Shown here one piece after another: positions 46,671 through 60,870 of a DNA stretch of 64,000 nt. The stretch comes from Misgurnus anguillicaudatus (lineage: Eukaryota; Chordata; Actinopteri; Cypriniformes; Cobitidae), in NCBI RefSeq assembly GCF_027580225.2, contig NC_073340.2:35312001-35376000 (forward strand), given 5' to 3'. The first letter of the stretch is position 1; every line of letters begins with the position of its first letter. The position numbers were made by a program, and so were the translations under genes. The notes under the pieces were generated by a model, which made no database searches, was not told the DNA's origin, and was given only the letters and a program-made list of their open reading frames with translations.

Positions 46671-47585
46671 AGGAATATTCCATTTTTCTTAAAAGAAAAA
46701 TCCAGATAATTTACTCACCACAATGTCATCCAAAATGTTGGTGTCTTTCTTTGTTCGGTCGAGAGGAAATTGTGTTTTTTGGGGAAAGCATTGCAGGATT
46801 TTTCTCATTTTAGGGGACTTTAATAGACACCAACAATTAATACTTAACTCAACACTTAATAGTTTTTTTCAACGGAGTTTCAAATGACTATAAACAATCC
46901 CAAACGAGGCATAAGGGTCTTATCTGGCGGAACGATTTTCATTTTTGACAAGAAAAGTGGAAAATATGCACTTTTGGACCACAACTTTTCGTCTAGGTCC
47001 GGTCCAGCGCGACCTAACATAAATGCGTAGTGACGTAGAGAGGTCACGTGTTACATATGTAAAACGCACATTTGCGGACCATTGTAAACAATAAACTGAC
47101 ACAAAGACATTTATTAGTATCAGTTGAAATACAACAACGTCGGAACGGTCCTCTTTCAACACATTTGTAAAGACTGGGGCGGAGTTTCGCGGTCGTCCTC
47201 TGTGACCTCTTGACGTCATGACGTATTGCGTTGGGTCACGCTAGCGCATGACGACCGGATCTAATCGAGAAGTTGTGGTTTAAAAGTGGATATTTGTTAT
47301 TTTTATTGTCAAAAATGACAATCGTTTCGCTATATAAGACCCTTATGCCTTGTTTGGGATCGTTTATAGTCATTTGAAACTCCGTTGAAAAAAACTGTTT
47401 AGTGTTGAGTTAAGTGTTAATTGTTGGTGTCTATTAAAGTCCATTTAAATGAGAAAAATCTTGCAATGTTTTCCTCAAAAAACATAATTTCTTCTCGACT
47501 GAACAAAGAAAGACATCAACATTTTGGGTGACATGGTGGTGAGTGAATTGTCTTGATTTTTCTTTTAGGAAGGTGGAATATCCCT
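46671..47585. mobile_element. 915-bp foldback TTAA element, second family
   Basis: Inverted ends AGGAATATTCCATTTTTC and TTCCACCTTCC-side GGTGGAATATCCCT, with arms of about 400 bp (CCAAAATGTTGGTGTCTTTC against GAAAGACATCAACATTTTGG; CCCAAACGAGGCATAAGGGT against ACCCTTATGCCTTGTTTGGG). TTAA flanks at 46667-46670 and 47586-47589. Arms differ more than in the 31866 and 35884 pair, so it is older. Confidence 0.92.
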
Positions 47586-47589
47586 TTAA

Positions 47590-48209
47590 GCGTCATCCTA
47601 TCCTTTTGAGTGGGGGGGGGGGGGGGGAGTTGAAGTGCATCTTCAAATGAATATAACTCTAGCATTTTTAGGTCTAGAAGCCTAATCTTGGTCTTGTTTT
47701 AAAGAAGACATTTATTTTTTGTTTACTTATTTATACTTCTTTCTTTTTTAAGGTGGATAAATGATAAACACACGAAAACATCAAACAAAGTTATATTCAG
47801 GGATGGTGTGTTCGTTTGTGTGTTAATGTGAAGGGTCAGCACATGATGGTTAATGATTTTGATCTCTAGGTTAATGGCAGATTAATGCTGGTTTAATTAT
47901 GGCCAGCAGTTTAACCAACACACCTACATACTACAATTTCCATCGGGTACAAAATCCAGCCCAGTTCACTTCATATAAAACAAATATGCTAAGGAAAAAG
48001 TAGCAAAAAAGTCTAGTTTTATATTCGTATCACATCTAGTAAATGAGTGACATATGCTGTTACAGACACACATACACAGACTCACACATCTCTGTAGCAG
48101 CAGTTTCTCTCATTAATTTATACACAGTGATGCGTGTATAGTGTGATAGTCCAGTAATCACACAGACACCACTGAGTTCTGTCAACAACTGCCAAAGCAT
48201 CTGTCCTCA

Positions 48210-48262
<53 letters not shown>

Positions 48263-48772
48263 ACTGTACTGTGTGTGTGTGTGTTCACCGAGCATTTCAT
48301 ACAACTCTGTATATTTCTTGTTCTTGTAGGTTCAGTGAGTTTTGCTTGTAGCTACACAAATGATTGTGATGTTATGTCTAGAATGATATTTCTGAATGTG
48401 GTTGAAATACATGAAGGGTAACAGAGTTGGTGAAGCTTCTTTCACACTATTTTAAAACATCAAGTGAGTAACAAATCAAAAAAATAATCTACAGTCAATG
48501 TACACCTTTGAAATACTATCAAAAAGAAAATAATACTGAAGTTATTCAAAGAGGTGAAATCTTTAATTATACTGCCGGCTGTTGAATGCTTTATTCTGAT
48601 TGGCTGAGAAATGTTCCATTGATGTTGATTATTTTTCTGTAAACGCAACACCTAACTTGTCAAATGTTTTAAAAATAGCCACCAAAGCAATGTTTGTGGT
48701 AATTGTGGTATAAGTGTAATAATTGACTCCGGTCCTTTGAATTATTCGAAAATAATACACCCACAGTGTAAT
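47590..48772. other. Intergenic with simple repeats
   Basis: Poly-G run at about 47611-47627 and a composite CA, GA, GT microsatellite at about 48209-48283. Otherwise nothing recognised. Confidence 0.6.
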
Positions 48773-49226
48773 GCTGCGTTCACACCAAACGCGAATAGAG
48801 CGTCTGGCACAAATGATTTCAAAGTCAATGTAAAGACGCGTTTATGTCTGAAGGGCTCGCAGTGCGAATGAGGCGTTTAGCGCGGCGCCATAGACGCAAA
48901 TCCGTCTCATTTGCACGTCAAGTTCGGCAAATGGCGCGAATTGAGTGTTGCCGCGGGAAACACGTGAGTTGAAAAATCTGAACTTTGGCGGAAATTCACG
49001 CCGCGTCAACCAATCAAGTATAATAGTGATGTGATTACAGGAAGCGATGTCGCAGAAGCCCCCCCAAGACGCGCATTTCCGCATGAATGTCTCAAATGAC
49101 TAGAATTTCACGCGCCGGCTTTCACGCGCGAATGAAGCAAGTAAACTCAAAATTTTCAAGTGTCCAACTACGCGCAAATAACGCGTTTTTGCCGCCTCTA
49201 CTGCATCAGGTGTGAACGCACAGTAA
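48773..49226. mobile_element. MITE with CTGCGTTCACACC ends
   Basis: Left end CTGCGTTCACACCAAACGCG and right end GGTGTGAACGCACAG are inverted with a 2-nt difference. The interior is GC-rich (CGCGG, GCGCG) relative to the surroundings and made of GCGAATG-like phrases, wording common in cyprinid genomes. No protein. Confidence 0.8.
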
Positions 49227-50117
49227 CAGCACTCAGCTTCACGTTTTGCTTCATATACACTTTCTTATAATTCAATAGCTCGTCATGAATTATTCCTTAC
49301 ATATATGACTAAAACTTTTTGTTTATACATTAGGAGCAGAATTCATCTGGCTCTAAATAAAACAATAGAAATATATTTATTGTCTGGCCCACACTTTGTG
49401 ATAAAATACAAGTATTCTGTATTAATAATCATAGAATCCTAAATGAGATATCAGAAATCTGACTTTTTTCATGTTTAAGTGCTATAATTGGGTCTCCGTT
49501 GCTTCTATTAACCTAGAAGATGTGACAAAGATCAACCCAGTAACTTAGTTTTGGTAAACCATTCTCTGCAGGTATTTGAAATTTGGCTCCCCTTGTGATG
49601 TCAGAAAGGGATAATACCGGCCCTTAATCTGCACTCCAGTCCGTCCGTCAGATGGTGTTTAACAGGGGTGTTTCACTATAAAATATTTTATGATCGATAA
49701 AATGTTAATCATAAAAACAAATGTATTTATTGTTCTCAAAAATTGACATGTTCAGTAAATATTAATGATATAAATATGGTTACATGGATGTCAGTTGACC
49801 ACACTGCTGTTATAAGGACTTCAGGGTTGTTGAGTTGTGAGGTCATTGTACGGTATGCATGTGGAAAAGCACATGACTGGTAAGCTGGTTAACAGCACCT
49901 GCCAGACTATCAAACTGCAAACCATTAACTGGTCTCACATTTAAACAGTGAACAAAATCCTGACTTATTTTATGTGAGCTGATAATCAACGATGATTTAA
50001 TCAACTAATTCAATGAAAAAACGTTTATCAAACTTTTCTTTCAGTAAGGCATTTTATTCTATTTAAACAATGCAAAGCTACAATTTTTGTAGACAGACTT
50101 AGCTTTGCATTACATGA
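49227..50117. other. Intergenic sequence
   Basis: AT-rich; nothing recognised. Confidence 0.5.
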
Positions 50118-50262
50118 ATCATGTTTCTGTAGCTCAGTTGATAATACAGTATTGTGTTATCAGCTCGAAGTTCATGGGTTTGATTTTCAAGGAACACATA
50201 AACTAAAATTTATAGCTTGAATGCATTGTAAATTGCTTTGGATAAAAATGCATACATGAATC
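50118..50262 (+). repeat. tRNA-derived SINE
   Basis: Head: TTTCTGTAGCTCAGTTGATA (A box) and CATGGGTTTGATTTTC (decayed B box). Then AGGAACACATAAACT, and the conserved fish tail TTGAATGCATTGTAAATTGC then TTTGGATAAAAATGCAT. A full-length but diverged copy. Confidence 0.85.
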
Positions 50263-50278
50263 AGGTAACTTACTGAAA

Positions 50279-51198
50279 GGGTGATTCTCACGAAAACTTG
50301 GTTTTAAAAATGTCAAGCATGAAAATGTAAAAATTGCTTAAATTTACTTTTTTTCCCACCAGACATTGAAAAACAAAGTCTGGAGTAAATGGGAACATTA
50401 ATTTAAAAACTTTTACTTATCATTTAACACTTTTTGTAACATAATTAAAAAAATTTGTCCTAAAAAAATCTCATTACCGCAACAGTCAGAAAACATCAAC
50501 ACTGACATATTTTCAAAATGACATGACAAACCTGAAAGAACATAATTTGGAGATTCTGCACATGCATTTAAAATCAAAGTATTATGCTTCTATTAATTAA
50601 ATTAACATTTAATAAGCATCTGTTGCGGTAATGAATAATGATAATCAAAATGTCGTGTAAGCATTCTGACAAGACAATATTTCAAATTAACTGTAAAAAA
50701 ATTATTTTACCTGGTAGCCATCTTGAAGCAACTGGTCCATGTGCTTGGTCACTCAAAATCAAACTTTATTAAAATTTTGTATGTGTGCTTAAACTGTTCT
50801 CAAAAAGTGTTGCGGAGGATGAGAACATCAGGCATGGACACATCATTTTCCTAATTTTTCTTCATTATTATTATACATGAATATTCTGTAAATATTTTTT
50901 CTGTCATCTAAAGTAGTCTAGCAAAACATCCATTTATTTTTTTTCTTAATATTTTTGTGTTAATTTGATTAAATTACAACATAACGCATGTTACACACAG
51001 CCGGACACATTGCGGTAATGAAAATTTCAGCAGAAAATGAGATAAAATTTCCAATTATAAATTCTTATGTTGAAATCACACATTGTGCAAGGTAGAACAC
51101 AGTATTGTGTTAATTCTGATGCTTTTTAATGTTATTATATTACATTATATTAAAATCATTAGTGCCGTGGTGTTTCAATGGTTTCGTGAGAATCACCC
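50279..51198. mobile_element. GGGTGATTC family transposon, copy 2 (920 bp), inverted
   Basis: Ends GGGTGATTCTCACGAAAA and GTTTCGTGAGAATCACCC, flanked by perfect GAAA at 50275-50278 and 51199-51202. Reads as the reverse complement of copy 1 with small indels and keeps the ATTACCGCAA motifs. Non-coding. Confidence 0.93.
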
Positions 51199-51202
51199 GA
51201 AA

Positions 51203-53332
51203 ACTGATTCATCTTAAGTTGATGAGTTCAGCGGTTAAGTAAAAGGTGTTCAAGAAAAATGCAATTGCCTCCTAAATAAAGTTGACAGAGACAGAAGATG
51301 GAGGAACATCATTTAGTTCCTCATGCTGTGCAAACATTTCAGCTATGGGCCTTTAAACACAGATTTACAGATTTTATGTTTTTGTAAGGCCACACTGTGA
51401 TATCTCGACTGTGTTTGTTTCAATTAGTGGCAGGATTTGCTTTGTTATAAATGGATCTCTAGCTTTAAATATTTTGCTGTCTTAAGAACAAAGACAATCC
51501 AGTTAGTTCTTCAGATTAGGACGTTTCCTGGTGGAAACGCAAACAGTGAAGTCTGTGAGCTAAGAGAAATCAGGTTTACTCACAAACATTCACAAACAGA
51601 AGTTAAGGGTTTAAGGATGTTTAATGGGAAATGTCTTTTAGTTATCTGATCACACAAGGGTCTAAAAGAACATATTTAAACATCTTTAAAACTTTTTTAC
51701 ATTTTGGCTATAGGTTAAGCTATAAACTACCAGAGCAGTTTATATCAACAAGATGTCAAAGGCTTATAAAAGCTACTGTATCAATGCATGAATAAAATTA
51801 TGCACATATTTTTAAATACCAATTTTTTTAAGGCTGAAGTGTGCTAGATAATAGGCACAAATGAAAAGGTTAGAAAAATCTAGGCTATTACTACTATATT
51901 TCCATTAAACAATATCATATTCTTATCTAGTTTTCACACAATGAAATTGTTCATCTGATCTCTCCGTGTGTTTGTGGCTCTTTAGGTGCTCATTAGACAT
52001 AACAAGACTTATCAAACTCTTCAAAAGAGTCACTTCACAAATTAAACAGCTCTTAGCATTCAGGAAGAGCCTCTTTAGAAGAGAAGGACCATTCATTCAT
52101 TCATTCATGATCTATATCAAAGGTCTGAGGAGGAGGAGGAGGGCCGGACCATACAACACACACACATGCCCGCACACACAGCTGCCATATGGCTCTGCTG
52201 AGCTCCAGCTCAAAGCTTTTAAGACCTCTATAAAACATACAAAGATGCTAAAAGTTTCAGCAATCTTTCATGATCTTTTATCTGTTTTGTATCTCACATA
52301 AGTGAAGATGAGGATGATGCAGTTCACTTTGTGTCCAAGGGAGGGCGTGCTTTCCTTAAGATGACCATTGATCAGCAGTCATGGAGTGTAACAGGCATTT
52401 TGGGTAAAATGCACACAATATTACCAGAACAGCAGTCCGTCATTTAACTTTTGGGTAAATTTTACTTAAGCTTTGTTGAAAATATCCAATATGCAATGAC
52501 AAGTCCAAATCCAAAAGTAACAGAGCACTGCTTTCAGAAAACTTCTGCTCTATGTTGATGGAGACATGTGCTCCTCATATGTCTCACAGGTAATGGAGAA
52601 CACCTTACATTGAGCTCTCAGATACAAAAGATTTTGAGATCTTAGACCACCCAGAAACAGACACACATATGCACATACACTGCATCTCTATGGAGCTCTG
52701 ATGAATGTCTGACCATCGTAAGTCTCCACACTTGAGAGCATCACTGCTGTTTACAAAACAATGGCCCATTGCTTTATTTGAAGAAGTAATTCACAAAAAA
52801 AAAAAATATTTTAAAGTTTTTTATAGATTGTATCTCAAATGTAAACAAAACGTAACACTGTAGCTTATTTCTCATATATTTTTACAATGTTTAATACTCT
52901 CCTATTGTTTCTCTTTGTTAGCACAGCTCTTTCTAAGACTTTCTGCTGTTTTACTCTTCACAAAAGCAGTGCATTGGGGCATAAAGCAGTTTAGTTGTGT
53001 GTGTGTCATGTGGCCAGACTGCTGTTTTTCCTTTCACTGTGCCAGAGTCATGTAAACACAGCCGAGACCCAAAACTTTGATAATTGGAGAGTTATATAAA
53101 TTGTTAAATTCTCTAAAGAGGACTTTTCTGTCGTCTTTGAATGGGAGGCCACAATGAGAAAGAAACAGGGCAGCTAGCGACTGTCTAGAAAACCTAAAAT
53201 GGCTAATTCCTTTGCACTGGCAAGTTTTTCAGGAAGGTTTTTTTTTACAAATGAAGTCGTATCGTATGATTCGGTGTATCTGGGTGTGTTTGGTCAAAGT
53301 CTGAAACATGTTCAGATGGGAAGTCTGGATTA
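51203..53332. other. Intergenic sequence
   Basis: AT-rich, with a CATT run near 52092-52108 and a GGA run near 52129-52143. Open frames, including 111 codons at 51966-52301, show no domain. Confidence 0.5.
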
Positions 53333-53340
53333 GCCCATGT

Positions 53341-54132
53341 CAGAGGCGTCATGCCCATTCAAACTGAGGGGGCACTTGCCCCCTCGTTTTTTTTAGCCAA
53401 ATGGATTTTGCATGCAACCTCAAAATCAAAGAAGCATCCATTAATCTGTTACTTCTTTTCATATGTTTAATATGCAAAATATTATTAATTCTGTGCTGCA
53501 TCCTTGTCACTTTTCAGAGATTTTTGCCATTTTGATATTGTTTTGATCATGTTACATGACTTTATTCTGGTGGCAGACGCTGCAAACAGCGCAGTCGCAG
53601 ACATTATCAGCGTCTGAGCGCGCTCACAAGCTCTTTGCTATTGCTACTGCATTTTGCTACCTGAGGAATTAAAACGTATCAGAAACACTCACAACATTTT
53701 CAAACCCCAGTACAGTAATGTGCAGTTAACCTCCTCTGTGTAGAAAATGTATGGTTTAAAATGTGACCGTCTCGACGTTATAATAGTAGAGATTTCTAGA
53801 TTCATCTTCTTGACACATCGCCAAAGTTCGCCAGAGTTCACGGGGACGCGGAATCACACATGCTCACATACGAGGTAACATTTAATGCAAAAATCCGTTC
53901 CTCTAATAATTTTATCTAAACATATATTTTTTAATCATTATTGAACATTAAACTCAATCACATGGCTATAGCTCATGTCATTTTCATTGTTTATATACTT
54001 TATGGATTTAAAATTACATTAATTTTATAGGAAAATGCAGTTGTTTTGCAAAATGCATTAATGACACAATTAAACAATTAAAAATTGTGCACACTGTGCC
54101 CCCTTAAAAAAAATTGGTGCATGACGCCCCTG
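53341..54132. mobile_element. 792-bp hAT MITE with perfect 8-bp target duplication
   Basis: Ends CAGAGGCGTCATG and CATGACGCCCCTG are inverted; GCCCATGT flanks exactly at 53333-53340 and 54133-54140. Subterminal GGGGGCACTTGCCCCCTC and GTGCCCCCTT are also partly inverted. Related in style to 33786-34731. No transposase. Confidence 0.92.
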
Positions 54133-54140
54133 GCCCATGT

Positions 54141-55681
54141 CCTAGGTACACTTTCTGAAGAAATGGTCTGCTGTTAATGGGATGGTATATCTTTAGCATC
54201 TAAAGAGATAATACATCAGAGGAACATATCTGTACCTAAATAGTACACATTGGGACCTTTTTGGCCCCAGTGACAGCTAGGGGCCATTTTTGAAATTTTT
54301 TTCTAGTTTGCAGGCAAAAATAGACATAAACGTAGATTAAAAATACTGTCATTTGTGCTGTGATATTGTGAGAAAGCATTCAGATCGAATAGGAATAAAA
54401 TGTATGTGAAACACAAATGTACCCAACCAGTTTTGTTCCAATTGAGCTAAGCCAAAATCCAAAACACGCAATCAATTGTCTTGTAAATATGCATGACTTT
54501 GACTTTGTACTGTCTAACTGGATCATAAATGTGACAAAGGTTCACAAATATTGAAATGTGACCTTTGTGTGAAGTTAATCAGTCTGATGTTTCTCTCTTT
54601 TTTATTTTCATCCTCTGTTCTTCTACTCATCCAGTAGGTTTCGCCTCAGGCATTAACAATATGTGTGTGTGTTTCTCTCTCTGGGGACGCAGTGGGTTAC
54701 CAGTCAAACGCTCCCAGGGTGGATTGTATTTGGGTTTGTTCAATTGTTTTAATGGATTTTAAGAGACTAGATCCCATTACATTGGAGGGCAGCCTGCGGC
54801 ACCAACTCACCACAAGACCCCTAATCTGCCATGCAAATTAAATCTTTCCTCCTGTGTGTATAAGTGTGTGTGTGTGTGTGTAATGTTTCTCTAATACACA
54901 TGTTTTGATTTATTTATGTCTATTATTGCGGTACAAGTGGCCCCTGGGTTCCTGCTCTACAGAAATACTTTGTTTGGTCAAGTGCACACCAGAGCCATGA
55001 TCTACAGATGATTCACATCGTTTTTAGTCAAACGAAAATCTCTTTGTTTTCATCATTGATGATCTGGGTGTTTTGTTTATTTTTGTAAAGAGATTCTGGG
55101 ATGTTTTGCAATAGCATTGTTTGTTATTTTCATATGTTTTTGTCAGCCGAACCCCCTTTTAATTTACTTGAGGTAGCCCCTGAGATTTTAATGATTAAAT
55201 AAATTAATAGTACAATTGCACATTAAACTATTTTTATTTATTTTAACTTTATTTATTTATTTATTTTTCATCCATTTTTAAGTTTTTATCAATACTATTT
55301 TACATAGTTATTGTTATTATTACCTTTATCTGATACCTTCAATTGTTTTTTTGTTTTTTTACTTATTTGCATCTTATGATTTAAATCTAAGTAATTAATA
55401 TATATTTTTAATTATATAATTAATTCAAAGGTTTTACCTGTTTCTTTAAATTTCCCCAATGTCAGCTGCAAATGTGTGGGTTAGCAGCAAGTGGGTGGAG
55501 CTTTAGCCGCAAATGGGCTGTACGAATTTCCAGAGGATTCACCACCGTCCCATTTGAAGCGTAAACTCCTCCTACTTGCACACTTCTGAAATCCATCCTA
55601 CTTGCAGCATAAGCTCCTCTCACTTGTGGCATAAGCTCCTCCCACCTGCAGTCTCCGGGCTGCAGCGATATATTCTTGGGC
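54141..55681. other. Intergenic sequence
   Basis: AT-rich with a GT run near 54867-54881. A strong-looking acceptor tract ends at about 54634 but the following frame has no coding support. Confidence 0.45.
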
Positions 55682-56086
55682 CCTGTCCCAAATGGCACAC
55701 TTCATGTGAACTTTTGGTCTCGTGGCCTTAAATTGCGCGTGCTCGCTTAGTCCACGAGTCCGTAGGGTGTCCCATCTGTCATTTTTAAGCTTTGAAGTGT
55801 GCTCATCAGCGCCTCCTTTGCTCCCTTGATGCGGTCTTCAGCGAAGCCCTCACGGCAGCAGGCTTTGCGCACTTTACCAACCCAGAAGTCTTTGGGAAAG
55901 AGCAATCAGACCAATCAGACGACGGAAGGGAGGAGCTCACACTGACGGGCAACTTCTCTACCTATTTCCGGTGTGACGCTCAAGTCTGTCCCAAAATACG
56001 ACTCCGTTGCACCCACGTGGACTCGCATTAAGGGTTCCTAAAGTCTGGACTACGTGATGTCATCAAAGTGTGCCATTTGGGACAGG
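55682..56086. mobile_element. 405-bp MITE with long perfect inverted ends
   Basis: CCTGTCCCAAATGGCACAC on the left and its exact complement on the right (21-bp match in all). The 79-codon open frame inside follows from the GC-rich interior and is not a gene. Target duplication unclear. Confidence 0.87.
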
Positions 56087-56911
56087 ACCTTGGAAAGACA
56101 TCCTCTTACAGGAAGTGACATCACTTTTGAGGGAAAACAACAGCACAAACAAACAGTAAGTATTAGTAATGAATTTAATGAGTTGATTTTGTAATCTTTT
56201 GTGCTTAATTGCTTGGTCTTTTTTATACTAGACACTCTGTATGATAAAAACTACAACAACCAATCTAGTAATATAAAACTGTTTTCTCCACATTCATTTA
56301 AGGTAATTGGAAAACTGTGTTGATTGCCTACACATCAAATGCAAATACAACGATTTGTGCAAAGTCCATGCTATTGCTACGTACACACCTAACGCAGGGC
56401 ATCGCGTTACTCGCTCTAGATTACACGCGGGATTCAATTTATTTTGAATTTTGTGGTTATCGTGGTTTTAATACAGTAACCATGGTTTTTTGGTTTTAAC
56501 TGTAGTAAAACCACGGCTGATTTTCGTAAGTGTGCGTACACACCAAACAGCATTATGCTACATTGCATTTGATATAATCAAGCCTATACATTAGTATTAT
56601 TTAAATCATACAGTACCATGTTTGTACTTGCACCACTATATTGTGAAGTCTGCTGTACCTCTGCTGTGTATGTGAAATGCTTCTCTGGTGTTTGTATGTG
56701 TGTGTTTATTGGTTTAAACAGGCCACAGCGAGACACTTGAGTTAATTGTGCGGTTGTGAGTTTATGCTGGATCAGGCGGGTCGCTGTAAGGTCAAATTCT
56801 ACCAACATGTTGCTAAAGTGAAAATTTACCCAAGTATGAAAACTTTTCATTATTTACTCAACCACATTTGGTGAAACACATTATGAGATGTTTACTGTAA
56901 GCTTCGGTTAA
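56087..56911. other. Intergenic sequence
   Basis: Contains GTACACACCTAACGCAG near 56380 and GTACACACCAAACAGC near 56536, possibly the same end of a repeat in direct orientation. Otherwise nothing. Confidence 0.45.
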
Positions 56912-57308
56912 CCCTCTACAGCACAGTGTTGCCCTCAGGCAACATACTACCTTTTTGAGCCTCACACCGACACTTTAATTTTTTTATAAAAAAAAAATAT
57001 ATGTATAATATCACCTGACATGTCTCTCCAATGAAATGAGGGGCTGGAGTGGTTGTGACCTTTTGTTTTGGGGGTGGAGCCATGCTTTTGGAAGCAAAGC
57101 CACATGGGATGCAGTGCCACCAATTGCCAGGATAAATATCACTTTTTAACATTTTTAAATTTAAATAATTTTACAGAAAAAAATATGTGTATGTGCATCA
57201 GTATGTAAAGAAGTATGTTTGATTGTCTGAAGACTTTCTTTGTTTTTATTTTCATACTAAGACCGTGTTTTTTGTTTGTTGCCCCAGGGCAACGTTGTGC
57301 TATAAGGG
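56912..57308. mobile_element. 397-bp piggyBac-like MITE
   Basis: Ends CCCTCTACAGCACAGTGTTG and GTTGTGCTATAAGGG are inverted, with TTAA before the left end; the right target site has decayed. Each end also holds a small hairpin (TTGCCCTCAGGCAA; TTGCCCCAGGGCAA). An isolated end of the same family lies at about 58410-58462. Confidence 0.75.
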
Positions 57309-57504
57309 TACTAAAACACCAAGGTTTTTTATCTGATAAGATATGCATTAGAAAGTTTAACTCTAACAAACATCAATCACAAATGATTCCACTTAATCAC
57401 AAACATGACTAATTAGTTTTATGGGCAACATTGTGCAGTTAGACCACTTTTATTCAGGCAAAATCATCCCAAAATGATGCATAACACACACATAAAAACA
57501 CGCA

Positions 57505-57544
<40 letters not shown>

Positions 57545-57715
57545 CACGCATGCACACACACAAACACATTCACACATTTGTTGGTTTATATGTTTATATG
57601 TAAATGTGGAAAACATTAACACATGCAGTGTTAGTTACAATTAGTAGTGTTCATGTTTGGCTATAATCATTTGTAATTGATGTTTTTTTTTCTAATGCAT
57701 ATATTTATCATATAC
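57309..57715. repeat. Intergenic, CA-rich microsatellite
   Basis: CA run at about 57507-57541 with imperfect flanks to 57570; the rest is AT-rich and unrecognised. Confidence 0.75.
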
Positions 57716-58465
57716 AGGGTTCCCACACCTTAGTTAACGTCAAATTCAAGGACCTTTCAAGGACTTTCCAGGTCCAATACCCTCAAATTCAGAGACTAAA
57801 TGTGGGGACATATTTAAAAGGGAGAACAAGGTTACAGATACATTGTTACAGTTCCCTTTCAAGGGAACTCGCGCTGCGTCACTGCGGTGACACTTTGGGG
57901 ACGCCTCTAGAGGTAAGTGCGTCTGAATGTGTATATCAAATTCAACCAATGGTGAGGCTAAACAACAAAGACAGGGTGACGCAGGTGCCAGGAAGTATAT
58001 CGCTATCTGAAATATTGACGACGTTACAGGGACGCAGAAAGTATGGCAAGGGAGACGCAGCGTCTCGTTCCCTTCTCAGGGAACAACAGTAACATACGTA
58101 ACCCGAGACGTTTTCAAGTGTCAAACACAACTATGCAAAAAAGCATTTTGGTATGAATCAACATTCGCATACAGAAGATATAAGCATTTAAACTGAACAG
58201 TTTAGCACGTGTGCTTAAAAGGCTAGAAATGTATGATATTATCCTACACTACACAGGGAATAATATGGATTTTTTACCAGAAATCTTCTTGCATAAAATA
58301 CATTCAATGACCTGTAATTATGTATGTATATTTTCAAAAACTTCCCAGGGCCTTGAATTTTTCCTCCCAGATTCACAAACTTTCATGAATGGAAAACCTG
58401 CATATAAAAAACCTTGGTGTTTTTATACCATTGTAGCACAATGTTGCCCTGAGGCAACAAAGTAA
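57716..58465. repeat. AAGGACTTTCCAGG-type repeat with an inserted short element
   Basis: The outer repeat has TCAAGGACCTTTCAAGGAC wording at 57750 and resumes with CTTCCCAGGGCCTTGAATTT at 58341. Between about 57838 and 58117 lies a second repeat starting CAGTTCCCTTTCAAGGGAAC and ending CGTAACCCGAGACG, wording I know as a common cyprinid short interspersed element. The piece at 58410-58462 belongs to the family at 56912. Confidence 0.65.
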
Positions 58466-59312
58466 ATTCTGAGTCAGGGGTGGTGGGGGGATAAATTGTA
58501 TGATGGATATTTTATCAGTGACCCCCAAGCTCCCAAAAAGTGAGGTGAAATATTTTTTCCCCAAAAAATAAAAAGTCATGCCATACAAAACAATTAGTGT
58601 AGTGTTAATTTATTCAGTTTCTTACAACACGTTCTTTGTATGGAAAACACAATCTCTATGCATAGTCTTGTGTTTAACAGAAGATGAAAACAGTTTTTGA
58701 GTCAATACTTGAATACTGTGGATGGGTGATTCTAACGAAACCATTGAAACACCACGGCACTAATGATTTTAGCTTTAAAATGTGTAATATAGTAACATTA
58801 AAAAGCATCAGAATTAACACAATACTGTGTTCTACCTTGCACAATGTGTGATTTCAACATAAGAATTTATAATTGTAAATTTTATCTCATTTTCTGCTGA
58901 AATTCTCATTACCGCAATGTGTCCGGCTGTGTTTGAACATGCGTTATGTTGTAATTTAATCAAATTAACACAAAAATATTAAGAAAAAAAATAAATGGAT
59001 GTTTTGCTAGACTTCTTTAGATGACAGAAAAAATATTTACTGAATATTCATGTATAATAATAATGAAGAAAAATTAGGAAAATGATGTGTCCATGCCTGA
59101 TGTTCTCATCCTCCGCAACACTTTTTGAGAACAGTTTAAGCACACATACAGAATTTTAATAAAGTTTGATTTTGAGTGACCAAGCACATGGACCAGTTAC
59201 TTCAAGATGGCTACCAGGTAAGATCATTTTTTTACAGTTCATTTGAAATATTGTCTTGTCAGAATGCTTACACGACATTTTGATTATCATTACCGCAACA
59301 GATACTTATTAA

Positions 59313-60729
<1,417 letters not shown>

Positions 60730-60870
60730 TTAAATGTTAATTTAATTAATAGAAGCATAATACTTTGATTTTAAATGCATGTGCAGAATCTCCAAATTAT
60801 GTTCTTTCAGGTTTGTTATGTCATTTTTGAAAATATGTCAGTGTTGATGTTTTCTGACTGTTGCGGTAAT

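Noticed and set aside
48842..49226. 80-codon minus-strand frame and GC-rich island
   Set aside because: GC-rich interior of a MITE, not a CpG-island promoter or gene.
55792..56031. 79-codon plus-strand frame
   Set aside because: Lies wholly inside the 405-bp MITE with 21-bp inverted ends.
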